A DNA stretch of 64,000 nucleotides from Caldilineaceae bacterium (GCA_022823185.1 JAJDXQ010000015.1:159645-223644); one strand, 5' to 3'. Shown: positions 35,348-44,351, counted from the first letter of the stretch. Numbers and translations are program-made. Notes: generated by a model from the letters alone, not told the origin.

Positions 35348-36357
35348 CTCTCCACTTCTTCCTCGCGGCCGCTCTCCAGCGCCCGCTCAAGCGCCGCCGC
35401 TACCTGAATCGCCGCCAGCCCGTCCCTGCCCGTGACGATCGGCTCCCACTTCCCCTGTACCACCCCTACAAAGTGGCTGAACAGCGAACGGAACATCCCC
35501 TCCTGCCGCCCGTGCAGCACCGGTGTGTAACCGATGTCGGGATAGTCCGGATCACCGCCTACATGATAGATAGCAACCGCATTCTCATGGCCCAATACTT
35601 CGGCCGCGCCCTCTGTGCCGTGAATGCTGAAGTGCTCGGCCTGCGAACGTCCGCTGAACGCCGGCGTACTCCACGATGTCTCCAACACACCCACGACGCC
35701 ATTATCGAATGTAAACACCGCAATGATAAAGTCCTGCTTGCCCTTCGCCTTCTCCCGGGCGTACGCCTTCACACTCGTAATCGGCCGACCAACCGTCCAC
35801 AGCATCATATCGATGTCGTGCGGCGTCAGCCAGTACGCCAGCGAAAACTTGCCCAGCACCCGCTCCGCCGCGAGCTGTATCGTATTCCGCCGCGAATACA
35901 GATGCATTACCTCCCCGATCTCGCCCGCGGCCACCGCCTGCCGCATCGCCGCGTAAGGATGGTCGAACCGCAAGCTGTGGCAGACCATCAACTGCACGCC
36001 GACCCGGTCGGCCGTCTCGACAAACTTCTGTGCGTCCGCCGCTGACACCGCCATCGGCTTCTCCACCAGCACGTGCTTGCCCGCCTCAAGCGCAGCCAGC
36101 ACCGGCGCCGTGTGCATCCACTCCGACACCGACACCACCACCGCCTCGATCTCGGGGTGCTTGGCCAGCATCGCCTCGTGCCCCACATTCGGATAGCCCG
36201 GCACGCCGTACTGCCCTGCAACTTCGTTCGTGGATCCCTCACTGCGGCCCGATACCGCCACCAGGTTGGTCTCGCTCAGTTCGCTCGCCAGCCGCGCGTA
36301 CACACTCCCCATCCGGCCCGGGCCGACAACGCCTATCTGCAAAGGTGAATAAGTCAT
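35344..36357 (-). CDS. Gfo/Idh/MocA family oxidoreductase (4 of 7)
   Basis: 337 residues, myo-inositol 2-dehydrogenase-like. VVGPGRMGSVYARLA is the nucleotide-binding start, VEKPMAVSAAD the EKP region, and YWLTPHDIDMMLWTVG contains the conserved His-Asp. HSLRFDHPYAAMRQAV matches the family RRFDPxxxxMR substrate loop. It is coupled to the gene at 34325 and lies 54 bases downstream of the gene at 36412 on the same strand, giving a three-gene run of related dehydrogenases. Confidence 0.92.
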   Translation of the reverse strand: MTYSPLQIGVVGPGRMGSVYARLASELSETNLVAVSGRSEGSTNEVAGQYGVPGYPNVGHEAMLAKHPEIEAVVVSVSEWMHTAPVLAALEAGKHVLVEKPMAVSAADAQKFVETADRVGVQLMVCHSLRFDHPYAAMRQAVAAGEIGEVMHLYSRRNTIQLAAERVLGKFSLAYWLTPHDIDMMLWTVGRPITSVKAYAREKAKGKQDFIIAVFTFDNGVVGVLETSWSTPAFSGRSQAEHFSIHGTEGAAEVLGHENAVAIYHVGGDPDYPDIGYTPVLHGRQEGMFRSLFSHFVGVVQGKWEPIVTGRDGLAAIQVAAALERALESGREEEVER

Positions 36358-36411
36358 GGAATAATTGCATTCCTTCTTGTTCTGTTCAGTTTACTGGCCA
36401 TTTATCGCGAT

Positions 36412-37302
36412 CTACTGCCCGAACTCACTGATCTCTACCGTGCGCCCGCCCTCCTCGGCCGAACGCACCAGCGCCGCCATGATCGCCATCACCTCAACCG
36501 TCCACGCCACCGGAAAAGGCGGCTCGCCGCTGACCGCCATCTCTATTACTCGCGCCAGCGTCTCTGTATAGAACCGGTCCCCGTCCACAATATCCGCCTC
36601 GCCCCAACCCGCCGCGCCGAACACCGCGCCATGATACAGTCCGGGCGTTTCATGCAGCAGGTTGACCACTCCCTGCCGCCCATCCGCATAGTGGACAAGC
36701 CCAATATCGCACCGTCCCGTTCGCCGCGTCGTCACCGCCTCCGCGCCGCTCCCCAATAGCGTGTGCAACAACTCAGCCGCGTGAATGCCGTAAAAGAAGG
36801 GGTGCAACGCCCGCGGATCGGGAAAATCTCCGGCAGCCGCCCCGCTGACTACAGCGCAGTTCAGCGCGCCGAAGCCCGCCATCCTCTCCTGCAGTTCCAA
36901 CACCTCCCCCGCATAACGCAGCGCCGAACACGACATCAGCGGCGTCCCCTGCTCCGCGGCCAGCCCGACCAAACTGTGAACGTCGTCCATCTCATTGGCA
37001 AAAGGCTTGTCCACAAAGGTCGGAAGACCGGCTTCGATCGCAAGCCGGGCATGGGCCGGATGGTCCTCGCCATAGCGATTGACGACCATCGCCAGGTCCA
37101 CGTCGCTCAGAGCCTCGCCCGGGCTGCCCACCACTTCCGGGATCTGCCACGCTTCCGCCTTCGCACGCGCCTGTTCCCCATCCTCCCCCCACAGCTTCAC
37201 CACCTGCGCCCGCCCGTGCAGCGGACTGTCCGGCGGGTTGACCAACCTCGTCCACGCCTCCGTGTGCGTACTGTCTGCCCCAATCATTCCTATTCGTATC
37301 AT
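36412..37302 (-). CDS. Gfo/Idh/MocA-like oxidoreductase, short form (5 of 7)
   Basis: 296 residues, shorter than the other family members. The N-terminus MIRIGMIGADSTHTEAW lacks the GxGxxG glycine pattern (GADSTH), so cofactor binding may be altered. VDKPFANEMDD corresponds to the EKP motif, and FFYGIHAAELLHTLLG carries the conserved His region. Such shortened members occur in Chloroflexota and Planctomycetota sugar clusters, and the activity is not established. It is the first gene of the 37302-to-34325 run and is divergent from the PhyH gene; the shared spacer is 187 bases. Confidence 0.82.
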   Translation of the reverse strand: MIRIGMIGADSTHTEAWTRLVNPPDSPLHGRAQVVKLWGEDGEQARAKAEAWQIPEVVGSPGEALSDVDLAMVVNRYGEDHPAHARLAIEAGLPTFVDKPFANEMDDVHSLVGLAAEQGTPLMSCSALRYAGEVLELQERMAGFGALNCAVVSGAAAGDFPDPRALHPFFYGIHAAELLHTLLGSGAEAVTTRRTGRCDIGLVHYADGRQGVVNLLHETPGLYHGAVFGAAGWGEADIVDGDRFYTETLARVIEMAVSGEPPFPVAWTVEVMAIMAALVRSAEEGGRTVEISEFGQ

Positions 37303-37379
37303 CTTCTCTCCCTCAAGAGCTCTGTGGCCGACTCTCGCTGCTTCGCGACTGATTTCTCAGCGCAACTGATCATATCTGA

Positions 37380-37409
37380 TTGACATATTTTTTGCCTGTT
37401 CGGTATACT
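37380..37409 (+). promoter_or_regulatory. Promoter of the PhyH gene
   Basis: TTGACA at 37380-37385 and TATACT at 37404-37409 are 18 bases apart, in a locally AT-rich stretch. The untranslated leader would be about 75 bases. Near-consensus boxes imply strong constitutive expression unless repressed. Confidence 0.75.
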
Positions 37410-37489
37410 CTAAATGATATTCAATCGCAGCCTGTCCGCTGTCCCCCGGCAACCTGTTCTGCCCGAAAGCTCGCAAAGGAGTTCTCCCA

Positions 37490-38287
37490 ATGGCCTTGTC
37501 AGACGAACAAAAAGAATTCTTCTGGGATAACGGATATCTCCCCTACCACCGTATCCTTTCAGACGATGACCTCGCCGCCCTGCGCAAACGCAGCGAAGAC
37601 ATCATTAGCGGAAAGGTCAACCATGTCCCGCCCCGCTATATCCAGTTCGAAGCCCAGTTCCGCAACGGCCTGCCCGACGACGTTGAGCCGCTTGACGCCG
37701 TCCGCAAGATGACCCAGCTTTGCTACTTTGACGACGAATTCGAACGCATCGCCCGCAAACCCGAAATCGTCGACGTCATCGACGACCTCATCGGCCCCAA
37801 CATCAAGCTCTATACCGATCAGCTGATGATGAAACCCCGCTTCCACGGCACCGTAACCGACTGGCACCAGGACTCCCTGTCCTGGCTCATGTTCGCGCCC
37901 CAGGGGCACGTAAGCTGCTGGGTCGCCCTCGATGACGCCACCGTCGACAACGGCTGCATGACCGTCATTCCCGGCAGCCATAAATGGGGCCCCATCGATT
38001 CGGAGCACAAGGACAAATTTCTGAACAGCCCGATCCTGAACAAACCCGTTCCTGTCGAACTGCCCGCCGGCAGCTGTATGTTCCATCACGGCCTCAACTT
38101 CCACCGCACCGGCGCCAATGCCACGCCCCACCGCCGCCGCGGGCTCGCGCTCCACTACATCCGCTCCGAGACAATGTACTTCGGCATCGAAGACGAAGAG
38201 GCCCGCTTACTCACCGAATGCGAAAAACCGCGCGGCGAGTTTCGCTTCATGCTGATTCGCGGAAAAGAGTACCCCGGCAGAGTCTAG
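37490..38287 (+). CDS. Phytanoyl-CoA dioxygenase (PhyH) family protein
   Basis: 265 residues with a strong AAAGGAG RBS. Fe(II)/2-oxoglutarate double-stranded beta-helix: the HxD motif is in VTDWHQDSLSW (about 124-128). The distal His is in GLNFHRTGAN near 203, followed by the Arg-rich RRRGLALHYI that binds 2-oxoglutarate. VIPGSHKWGP is a family hallmark. These enzymes hydroxylate small molecules, and the large bacterial expansions have unknown substrates. It is the only plus-strand gene between 26 and 44 kb, convergent with the next Gfo/Idh/MocA gene. Confidence 0.93.
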   Translation: MALSDEQKEFFWDNGYLPYHRILSDDDLAALRKRSEDIISGKVNHVPPRYIQFEAQFRNGLPDDVEPLDAVRKMTQLCYFDDEFERIARKPEIVDVIDDLIGPNIKLYTDQLMMKPRFHGTVTDWHQDSLSWLMFAPQGHVSCWVALDDATVDNGCMTVIPGSHKWGPIDSEHKDKFLNSPILNKPVPVELPAGSCMFHHGLNFHRTGANATPHRRRGLALHYIRSETMYFGIEDEEARLLTECEKPRGEFRFMLIRGKEYPGRV

Positions 38288-38332
38288 CCAACGAACGATG
38301 CCCGCGCCCGAAGACTTCGCGGCCGCAGCCGC

Positions 38333-39424
38333 CTAAATCTCTATCCTCCGGCCCGTCCGCGAAGACGCATACGCAGCATCGAAAATCTGCAAAATGTGGT
38401 GAGCGTCCTCGATGCTCACCACCGCCTTGCCCCCTTCTCGTACAGCCCGCACAAAGTCCGACACATACTCGAAACCCCACTGCTCCGCATAGACCGGCCG
38501 CGGCGCCGGCGGCATGTCAAAGCGCCGCTCCGGCGCGCCTTCCCATGCCGGCGCCGCGCTGCTCACGTTCAGGACACCGTCTCCGACAGGTGACCACGTC
38601 GCCGCCCCAAGCTGACCCCGCACCGCCATAAACGTATCGTTGCGCGGTCCGATCCCGCTCAGCAAATAACCCATGTGCAGACAGGCATGGACGCCGTTCT
38701 CATACTCCAGCGCCACCGTCGCCGCGTCCTCCACGCCCTCCTGAATCTCGTCCGTGCGCCGGCTGCACAGCGCCGTCACCGACCGCACCCGCGACTGCGC
38801 AAACATCTGGAAGAGGGTCAGCCAGTGCCCGCCCTCCATATGCAATATACCGCCCCCTTCAGTTTCCTCGCGGTACATCCAATGGTCCGGCTCGCGCAAT
38901 CCGGGCCCAACCTGTATCGTCACCAGCCTCGCCTCCATCGCCAGCAACTTCCCCAGCACGCCCTCGTCCAGACAGCGCCGGATCTCCTCCGCCACCGGAT
39001 GACGCGGCCACGGGTAGCCAATCTGTACCACCAGGCCGCGCGCCTGCGCCAGTTCAACAACCGGTTGCAGCTCCGCCGCCGTCCGCGCCGCCTGCTTTTC
39101 GATAAACATATGCTTGCCGGCCTCGGCCAGCCGTTCCGCTGCCCGCGCAGCCTCGTCCGGCGGCAGCATCACGACCGCCGCGTCAAACCCGTCCCACTCG
39201 AACAGATCGCAAAGATTGTCGAAAATGCGGGCCTCCGGATCGTGCCGCGCCAGACTCTCCAGCGCCGCCGCCTCATCCGCATCCCACTCACAGTAGGCCG
39301 TGATCCGGGCCTCCTCCTGCCCGTGAAACGACTTGATCAGGCCGTGATTGCGGTCCGGCTCCAGCCCGCCCGCATGTATCCGCAAGCCCACCACCGCGAC
39401 CCGCAACAGTTCTTTTCCGCTCAT
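38333..39424 (-). CDS. Gfo/Idh/MocA family oxidoreductase (6 of 7)
   Basis: 363 residues. The N-terminus LRVAVVGLRIHAGGLE replaces the common GxGxxG, and IEKQAARTAAEL replaces the EKP motif by EKQ, so cofactor handling or chemistry may differ. GGILHMEGGHWLTLFQMFA holds the conserved active-site His. The start overlaps the stop of the upstream gene by four bases (ATGA). The pair probably acts on the same pathway. Confidence 0.88.
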   Translation of the reverse strand: MSGKELLRVAVVGLRIHAGGLEPDRNHGLIKSFHGQEEARITAYCEWDADEAAALESLARHDPEARIFDNLCDLFEWDGFDAAVVMLPPDEAARAAERLAEAGKHMFIEKQAARTAAELQPVVELAQARGLVVQIGYPWPRHPVAEEIRRCLDEGVLGKLLAMEARLVTIQVGPGLREPDHWMYREETEGGGILHMEGGHWLTLFQMFAQSRVRSVTALCSRRTDEIQEGVEDAATVALEYENGVHACLHMGYLLSGIGPRNDTFMAVRGQLGAATWSPVGDGVLNVSSAAPAWEGAPERRFDMPPAPRPVYAEQWGFEYVSDFVRAVREGGKAVVSIEDAHHILQIFDAAYASSRTGRRIEI

Positions 39425-40455
39425 AGCGTGACCGTCTTCCCCTCCGCCGCCGACGCATGCGCGGCCTCGATGATCTGCAGCGACCTGATGATCTCCTCAA
39501 CCTGGTAACCACTGCTTCCCTCACCGCGAATCGCTGCCGCAAACGCCTGGATTGACGTCCTCCCCTCCGCCCCATAGCCCGGCACCTGAGCCGACGGAAT
39601 GTCATACTCCCGCGTCGGCGCGCCCGACCACTTCGGATGGTCGCTCATGATCGTACACCTGCCTTCATCCACGTCCCACTTGATCAACCCCAACGACCCG
39701 CGCATCCCGATCGAGATCTCGCCGTATCCGGACGTGAAGTAACCCGCATGAAGGCTGCCAATCATCCCGTTGTCAAAACCCATCGAGACCGTCGCCGCAT
39801 CCTCCACATCAATGTCATGCCCGCCAACATTGGCCTCAATCGCCGCAACCCGCGCCACATCCGCGCCCGTCAAATACCGCATCAGGTCAATCCAGTGGCA
39901 CCCCAGCCAGTTGAGAATCCCTCCACCCGCTTCCTCGCGCTTGAAGTACCAGGTATCCGGGCCGCGTCGGGCCACGCTCGAAGTCAGGAAACAAAACTCG
40001 ATCGAATAGGGCTTCCCCAGCAGTCCCGATGCCCACGTCTTCTTGATGAGATTCGCAATGGGGTGGAAGCGCCACGTATAGCCGCACGAAAAGTGAAGAT
40101 TGTTGCGCCGCACAGCCTCCGCCACCGGAACCAGCTCGCTCGAATGCACCGCGAACGGCTTCTCCCCCCACACGTGCACCCCTGCCTCGGCCACCTGCAC
40201 CATCCACGCGGGCATGTCCTTCAGATAGGTGGAGACCATCACCGCATCCGGCTTGCCCTGCGCGAGCAGCTCGCCCAGGCTGTCGTAAAACGGCACGTCC
40301 TGAACGTCCGCCTTCAGGTTGGGCGTCACGCCCTCCGGGTCGGGATCGTAGAATCCGATCAACTCAATCTCAGCGGGCAGCAGCATCAGCGTGTCGCGGT
40401 ACATGTTGGCATGCATAAGCGAAACACCGGCCTGCGCAAATCTCAGCTTTTTCAT
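39421..40455 (-). CDS. Gfo/Idh/MocA family oxidoreductase (7 of 7)
   Basis: 344 residues. The first strand is KLRFAQAGVSLMHANMYRD, again without the usual glycine motif. GEKPFAVHSSEL is the EKP motif, and GGILNWLGCHWIDLMRYLTG is the active-site H-x-x-D region. It is translationally coupled to the gene at 38333. GGAGAG lies upstream of the ATG. It is separated by 77 bases from the unknown gene at 40533 on the same strand. Confidence 0.9.
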   Translation of the reverse strand: MKKLRFAQAGVSLMHANMYRDTLMLLPAEIELIGFYDPDPEGVTPNLKADVQDVPFYDSLGELLAQGKPDAVMVSTYLKDMPAWMVQVAEAGVHVWGEKPFAVHSSELVPVAEAVRRNNLHFSCGYTWRFHPIANLIKKTWASGLLGKPYSIEFCFLTSSVARRGPDTWYFKREEAGGGILNWLGCHWIDLMRYLTGADVARVAAIEANVGGHDIDVEDAATVSMGFDNGMIGSLHAGYFTSGYGEISIGMRGSLGLIKWDVDEGRCTIMSDHPKWSGAPTREYDIPSAQVPGYGAEGRTSIQAFAAAIRGEGSSGYQVEEIIRSLQIIEAAHASAAEGKTVTL

Positions 40456-40532
40456 TTTCGACGGTCTCTCCGACTGAAAGTAGTAGTTTGTCTATCCATT
40501 GAACGACTGTCCATCCGCAGGCTGCTGCCCTC

Positions 40533-41126
40533 TCACGGCACAGCCCAAATCTCGTCGGCGATCAGACAGGAGCTGAGCGGTCGCCCCACCAGCGCAATCC
40601 AGTCCTGGCGGGCATACAGGTCGCCGGGAACCATCTCCCCATTCACCTCAATGCCGGCGCCGTTTGCCACCACAAAGAGACAATACGTGTACAAGCCCGA
40701 GCCCCCCGCGATGCCGTGATGAACAAAGGGCGCCTCCAGCTCGGTCCACGCCGCCCCCACAGTCCCATCCGCGCTGTCGATCGAATAACCCAGCCGTTGC
40801 CGCATATCGCCGCCGCGGCCAAAACGCGCCGTGATGATCCTCTCGCCGCACGCCGCCAGCGAATTGTCGCTGTCGCGGTACATCCTGTCGTAAAGCCAGC
40901 CCGCCATCTCCGGATTGTCCGTATACACCGCGCTGGCCGGCGCCGAAGGCATGCACGAAGGATCAATATGCAAAAAGCCTGCGTGCCCTCCCCCAGCCGG
41001 GCTGTACTCCGTCTGAAACAGGCTGAACCGCGCGCAATCCTCCTCCGCCCCCGCCAGCCGTAAATAAAGCAAATAGTGAATCCCGCACCAGATCGGCTTC
41101 TGGCCGCTCGTCTCCCGGGTCATCAA
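40533..41126 (-). CDS. Hypothetical protein, 197 residues
   Basis: I do not recognise this family. The start at 41126 (or the adjacent ATG at 41123) has GGAGG upstream. The protein is soluble and has aromatic-rich motifs such as YTDNPEMAGWLYDRMYRD, with WTELEAPFVHHGIAGGSGL and a beta-rich C-terminal half. The C-terminal part could be a small beta-barrel, but this is a guess. It lies between DegT2 and a Gfo/Idh/MocA pair on the same strand, so a role in the same sugar pathway is likely. Codon use is host-like. Confidence 0.7.
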   Translation of the reverse strand: MMTRETSGQKPIWCGIHYLLYLRLAGAEEDCARFSLFQTEYSPAGGGHAGFLHIDPSCMPSAPASAVYTDNPEMAGWLYDRMYRDSDNSLAACGERIITARFGRGGDMRQRLGYSIDSADGTVGAAWTELEAPFVHHGIAGGSGLYTYCLFVVANGAGIEVNGEMVPGDLYARQDWIALVGRPLSSCLIADEIWAVP

Positions 41127-41236
41127 CCGCCTCCATCAAGACGCAACTGCTGTGCCCCTGTCCTTCCCCGCCCTTCCACCCCGTGGTCTCTCGCCCCATC
41201 CCCTACTGCTCTATCCGGTCAGTCCCCTGCAGTTTC

Positions 41237-41264
41237 TGATCACTGACCACTAACTATTGAAGTT
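41237..41264 (+). repeat. Heptad array overlapping the DegT2 stop codon
   Basis: TGATCAC, TGACCAC and TAACTAT, then TGAAGTT. On the minus strand the last codons and the TAG of the aminotransferase (41250-41252) are part of the array. Confidence 0.75.
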
Positions 41265-42512
41265 CCCTCGCTTGCGGAAATGCCCGAACACCTTCCGAAT
41301 CCCAGCCGCGATGTCGGCTGCATCCTCCTCATCCATGCTCGGCTGCATCGCAAAACTGAATCCGCGCCGCATCAGCTTCTCTCCGTTCGGGCACTCCGCC
41401 AACCTGTAGTCGACCGGCTTCTCACGCTCGTAATCAAACGGAAAGCGGCTGCGGCCATAGCAGTTCGGCTCCGACAGGAACGGGTTGCGGTAGAGCGGCC
41501 CCTCTTTGCCCGACCCAATATACGGGCCTCCGGCCGGAATTCCCTCGTGCTGGAGCGCTTCGGCAAACTCCCACGCGTCGCACTCCATCTTGTCCGTATC
41601 CAGCGTCATCCCCAGCACCCAGTACGAGTTCCGGTCCCCTTCCCGCACGCGCTGCGGCGTGATCTCTTCGATATCCGACACCTGCTCGATTATCCCTTCC
41701 GCCGCCGCGATCTTCTTCTCGATGTAGCCGTCCACCTTCTCCAGCTGCGAGATCAGGACCGCCGCCATCAGGTCGTTCAGCTTGTAGTTCGGCGCCAGGA
41801 AATAGTTCGCGTATGGCCGGCCCTCATAGGGCCCGCCATTGCGCGGCAACGCGCAGTCAGAGAAGATCAGCGCCCGCTCCCACAACGTCTCGTTATCCGT
41901 CATGATCGCGCCGCCGCCCCCCGCAGAGAGATGCTTCCCCCCAAAACTGAAGCCGTTTATGTCCCCCATTGAACCCACCACCTTGCCCTGATATTCGGCA
42001 AAGTGGGCCTGGCAGCAGTCCTCAATCAGAAAGATCTGATGCCGGTCCGCGATCTCCCGCAGGGCAGCCATGTCACAGGGATTGCCAAAGAGATGAACCG
42101 CGATGATCGCCCGCGTCCTCGGCGTAATCTTGGCCTCGACGTCCGCCGGGTCCACTGTAAACGTGTCATCAACGTCGGCGAATACCGGCACGCAGTTGTG
42201 CAGCAGCGTGCCGATGATGCTGCCCCCGGACGTCCACGGCGTCACGATAATCTCATCCCCAGGATCGGGATTTACCGCGCCGACACAGGTGTGCATCGCC
42301 GCCGTGCCCGATGTCACCGTGACCACGTGGGCCACCCCGTGCCGCGCCGCAAATGCCTCCTCGAACTGCCTCACTTTCGGGCCCTTCCCCAACGCGCCCG
42401 ACCGGATCACCTCAGAAAGCGCTTCAATATCCTCGTCCCCAAAATAGTGGCTCGGTCCAAATGGCAGCGTACGCACCGGCGCGCCGCCTGTCATCGCTAA
42501 CTGTTCGCGCAT
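41250..42512 (-). CDS. DegT/DnrJ/EryC1/StrS family aminotransferase (2 of 2)
   Basis: 420 residues. TSGTAAMHTCVGAV is the phosphate-binding region, LIEDCCQAHFAEYQGK the conserved Asp region, and FSFGGKHLSAGGGG the Schiff-base lysine near 192. It is clearly diverged from the copy at 20613 but has the same domain order. A keto-sugar transamination is likely; the substrate is unknown. RBS AAGGAG. The start lies two bases after the stop of the upstream unknown gene, so the pair is co-translated. The last residues are encoded by heptad-repeat DNA. Confidence 0.9.
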   Translation of the reverse strand: MREQLAMTGGAPVRTLPFGPSHYFGDEDIEALSEVIRSGALGKGPKVRQFEEAFAARHGVAHVVTVTSGTAAMHTCVGAVNPDPGDEIIVTPWTSGGSIIGTLLHNCVPVFADVDDTFTVDPADVEAKITPRTRAIIAVHLFGNPCDMAALREIADRHQIFLIEDCCQAHFAEYQGKVVGSMGDINGFSFGGKHLSAGGGGAIMTDNETLWERALIFSDCALPRNGGPYEGRPYANYFLAPNYKLNDLMAAVLISQLEKVDGYIEKKIAAAEGIIEQVSDIEEITPQRVREGDRNSYWVLGMTLDTDKMECDAWEFAEALQHEGIPAGGPYIGSGKEGPLYRNPFLSEPNCYGRSRFPFDYEREKPVDYRLAECPNGEKLMRRGFSFAMQPSMDEEDAADIAAGIRKVFGHFRKRGNFNS

Positions 42513-42514
42513 TG

Positions 42515-43255
42515 CTACCTTTCTCCTTCGCGCCTGACACCGTCCGGTTTATCTCGTCTTTCGCCCAGCACACCGCCGAAGACCTCGACCAGCCTCTCCA
42601 GATCGCGCGGCAATGTGAACGTCTCGCTGTCCTTCGTCACCCTCTTCTCTCCTCGTTCCAGCAGACCAAACTGCCAGATCGGCCCTGCCGTCAACACACC
42701 GTACACCTGCGTTTTTCCGCCTTGGGCAAGCCTCGACTGCCCGCCCGCTTCACGGGCCCGCCGAGTGCGCTCAGCCTTCTGCGCTCGACGTGGATGTTTC
42801 GGCCCAACCGTCGGCATCGCCGTGTACTCGCTCACTGATACCATCTGTACGGCCAGCTTCTGGAATCCACGCGCCAGGGCCTCGCTCCGCACGCCGGCCA
42901 CCACAAGGTCCTGCCCGCCCCGCAGCAAAAAGTCCACCGTGCCGGTCAGCCTCCCGCCCGCCACCGGATACGCGATGTTCATTTTGAATCTGAACTGATC
43001 CAGCGCCGCAAACAACACCGGAACTGCGTAGAAAGATCGGTACGCGGCCTCGTTGGTCAGCGGCACATACGGCAGCCGCTCCCGCATCTGCGCGCGCAGC
43101 GGCCCGAGCTGCGCACGGCGCGGAATCTCTTCAGTTGGCAATTCAAGGGGCGCGTTGCAAAAGCGGTAGCCTAAATCGGCAAGAATCTCGTCCGTCTCTG
43201 AGTTCAACTCGAGGATCTGGGAAAACGTATAGGAAGTTCCTTTTTGGAGAACCAT
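42515..43255 (-). CDS. Hypothetical protein, degenerate PD-(D/E)XK-like
   Basis: 246 residues from the ATG at 43255; an ATG at 43303 would add 16. The pattern LTGTVDFLLRGGQDLVVAGV, followed by SEALARGFQKLAVQM and QVYGVLTAGPIWQFGLL, resembles a widespread family of restriction-endonuclease-like proteins. In those a G-x-x-D is followed by V-E-A-K and then a Q-L helix. Here the E-x-K is replaced by AGV, so catalysis is probably lost. A basic insertion rich in Arg and Lys (about 150-180) interrupts the fold. It has its own good promoter and is coupled to DegT2. Function unknown. Confidence 0.55.
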   Translation of the reverse strand: MVLQKGTSYTFSQILELNSETDEILADLGYRFCNAPLELPTEEIPRRAQLGPLRAQMRERLPYVPLTNEAAYRSFYAVPVLFAALDQFRFKMNIAYPVAGGRLTGTVDFLLRGGQDLVVAGVRSEALARGFQKLAVQMVSVSEYTAMPTVGPKHPRRAQKAERTRRAREAGGQSRLAQGGKTQVYGVLTAGPIWQFGLLERGEKRVTKDSETFTLPRDLERLVEVFGGVLGERRDKPDGVRREGER

Positions 43256-43411
43256 GAATCTCCAGCGCTGGCACGCCGTTTCCGGCACGACAGCCTGCCG
43301 CACGCGCGTGGATGACGCCGCCTACCCACCGTGCGCAGGCTGAACAGAGCCGTTGCTTCGCTTCCCAGACATGATTGAGTTGCCGCCCGACCCGCGGCGC
43401 AACGTGCCAAC

Positions 43412-43440
43412 ATCCTAGCAAAGCGTTGGTCGCATGTCAA
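43412..43440 (-). promoter_or_regulatory. Promoter upstream of the gene at 42515
   Basis: On the minus strand TTGACA (43435-43440) and TAGGAT (43412-43417) are 17 bases apart. It would drive the unknown gene, DegT2 and probably the 197-residue gene. The rest of the spacer 43256-43600 shows nothing. Confidence 0.65.
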
Positions 43441-43600
43441 TGTGTTGCAAATGGGCACGTGCCGCGAGCTGGAGTCGTAACTCTAGTCCAATAGCGAGGA
43501 TTTATGAGAGGCCCTGCCTGGGCACTTCAGAACCTTTATCAGCAGACCCATTCGAAACCCGGCGTCGCCCTTTTTCGGCAGGCGTCAACCGGTTCGAAGC

Positions 43601-43948
43601 TCATTCTTTAGCAGCGAGGGCGTTGATTCCAACGGTTTCCGGGCCAGCAGGCAGTTGCGCCAGCACATCCAGATACCACCACCAATGTTCAGGTGTAACG
43701 CCTGCGGTGGTCTCGCGCCAATGGGTCAAATCTGCGATGGACTGGATAGCGTCGTTGTACTTCCGGACATGCTGGAGTAGCTTCTTGTCGGCATTCGCCA
43801 AACGTGTCTGCTGGTCCGTGGTCAGAAGATGGCCTGCATCGTGAAGTTCGCTACGCGTCATTAACATCTGCAAATGCTCCAAGCCGCTGACATCAGGAAA
43901 CTCGACGTCCACTTCATAAGCAGATAATCTTTCTTCGACAGTGTTCAT
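43601..43948 (-). CDS. Hypothetical protein, second gene of an overlapping pair
   Basis: 115 residues, acidic, predicted mostly helical (MNTVEERLSAYEVDVEF, then LTTDQQTRLANADKKLLQHV). The ATG overlaps the stop of the preceding gene by four bases. I do not recognise the family. Small size, coupling and a private promoter are features of toxin-antitoxin pairs, but no known toxin or antitoxin motif is visible. Codon use and GC are lower than in flanking metabolic genes, suggesting transfer. Confidence 0.65.
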   Translation of the reverse strand: MNTVEERLSAYEVDVEFPDVSGLEHLQMLMTRSELHDAGHLLTTDQQTRLANADKKLLQHVRKYNDAIQSIADLTHWRETTAGVTPEHWWWYLDVLAQLPAGPETVGINALAAKE

Positions 43949-44313
43949 GATAGAACCTCATCCAGGGTGCCCATTTTTTCAAAAGCAGGATTACTCAAAT
44001 ACAGATCTGGGCGTTCAACGATATACGCGCTTTCAAGAAGTCCATCCAGAGCAAACAATGCCAGCCAAGTCCGCCGCTGTATGATTGAAACGACGGCTAC
44101 ATAGGCAGCGCTGTTGTAAACATAAAGATACACTGTCGCATTCACGTCACCTACTACCGAGCGTATAATCCGTTCGTAGTCCGTCAGCGTTGCCTCAGGC
44201 GAAAGATGACCGCGCCTTTTGCGTTTCCCCAGGTGATTCGCAGCACTGCCCGGCTTCCAGCGTATTCGATTCTGAACTAAGTGAATCGCGTCTGCCACCT
44301 TGGCACGCATCAT
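43945..44313 (-). CDS. Hypothetical protein, first gene of an overlapping pair
   Basis: 122 residues; tandem ATGs at the start. The N-terminus is basic (NRIRWKPGSAANHLGKRKRRG). The rest alternates beta and helix: ATLTDYERIIRSVVGDVNAT, then VYLYVYNSAAYVAVVSI and a tail LYLSNPAFEKMGTLDEVL. The hydrophobic stretch VYLYVYNSAAYVAVV is too short and polar for a clear membrane helix. No family recognised. Its promoter lies about 40 bases upstream. Confidence 0.65.
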   Translation of the reverse strand: MMRAKVADAIHLVQNRIRWKPGSAANHLGKRKRRGHLSPEATLTDYERIIRSVVGDVNATVYLYVYNSAAYVAVVSIIQRRTWLALFALDGLLESAYIVERPDLYLSNPAFEKMGTLDEVLS

Positions 44314-44351
44314 TCCGTCCCATTAGATGGCAAGAATAACGTCTAGTGGGT

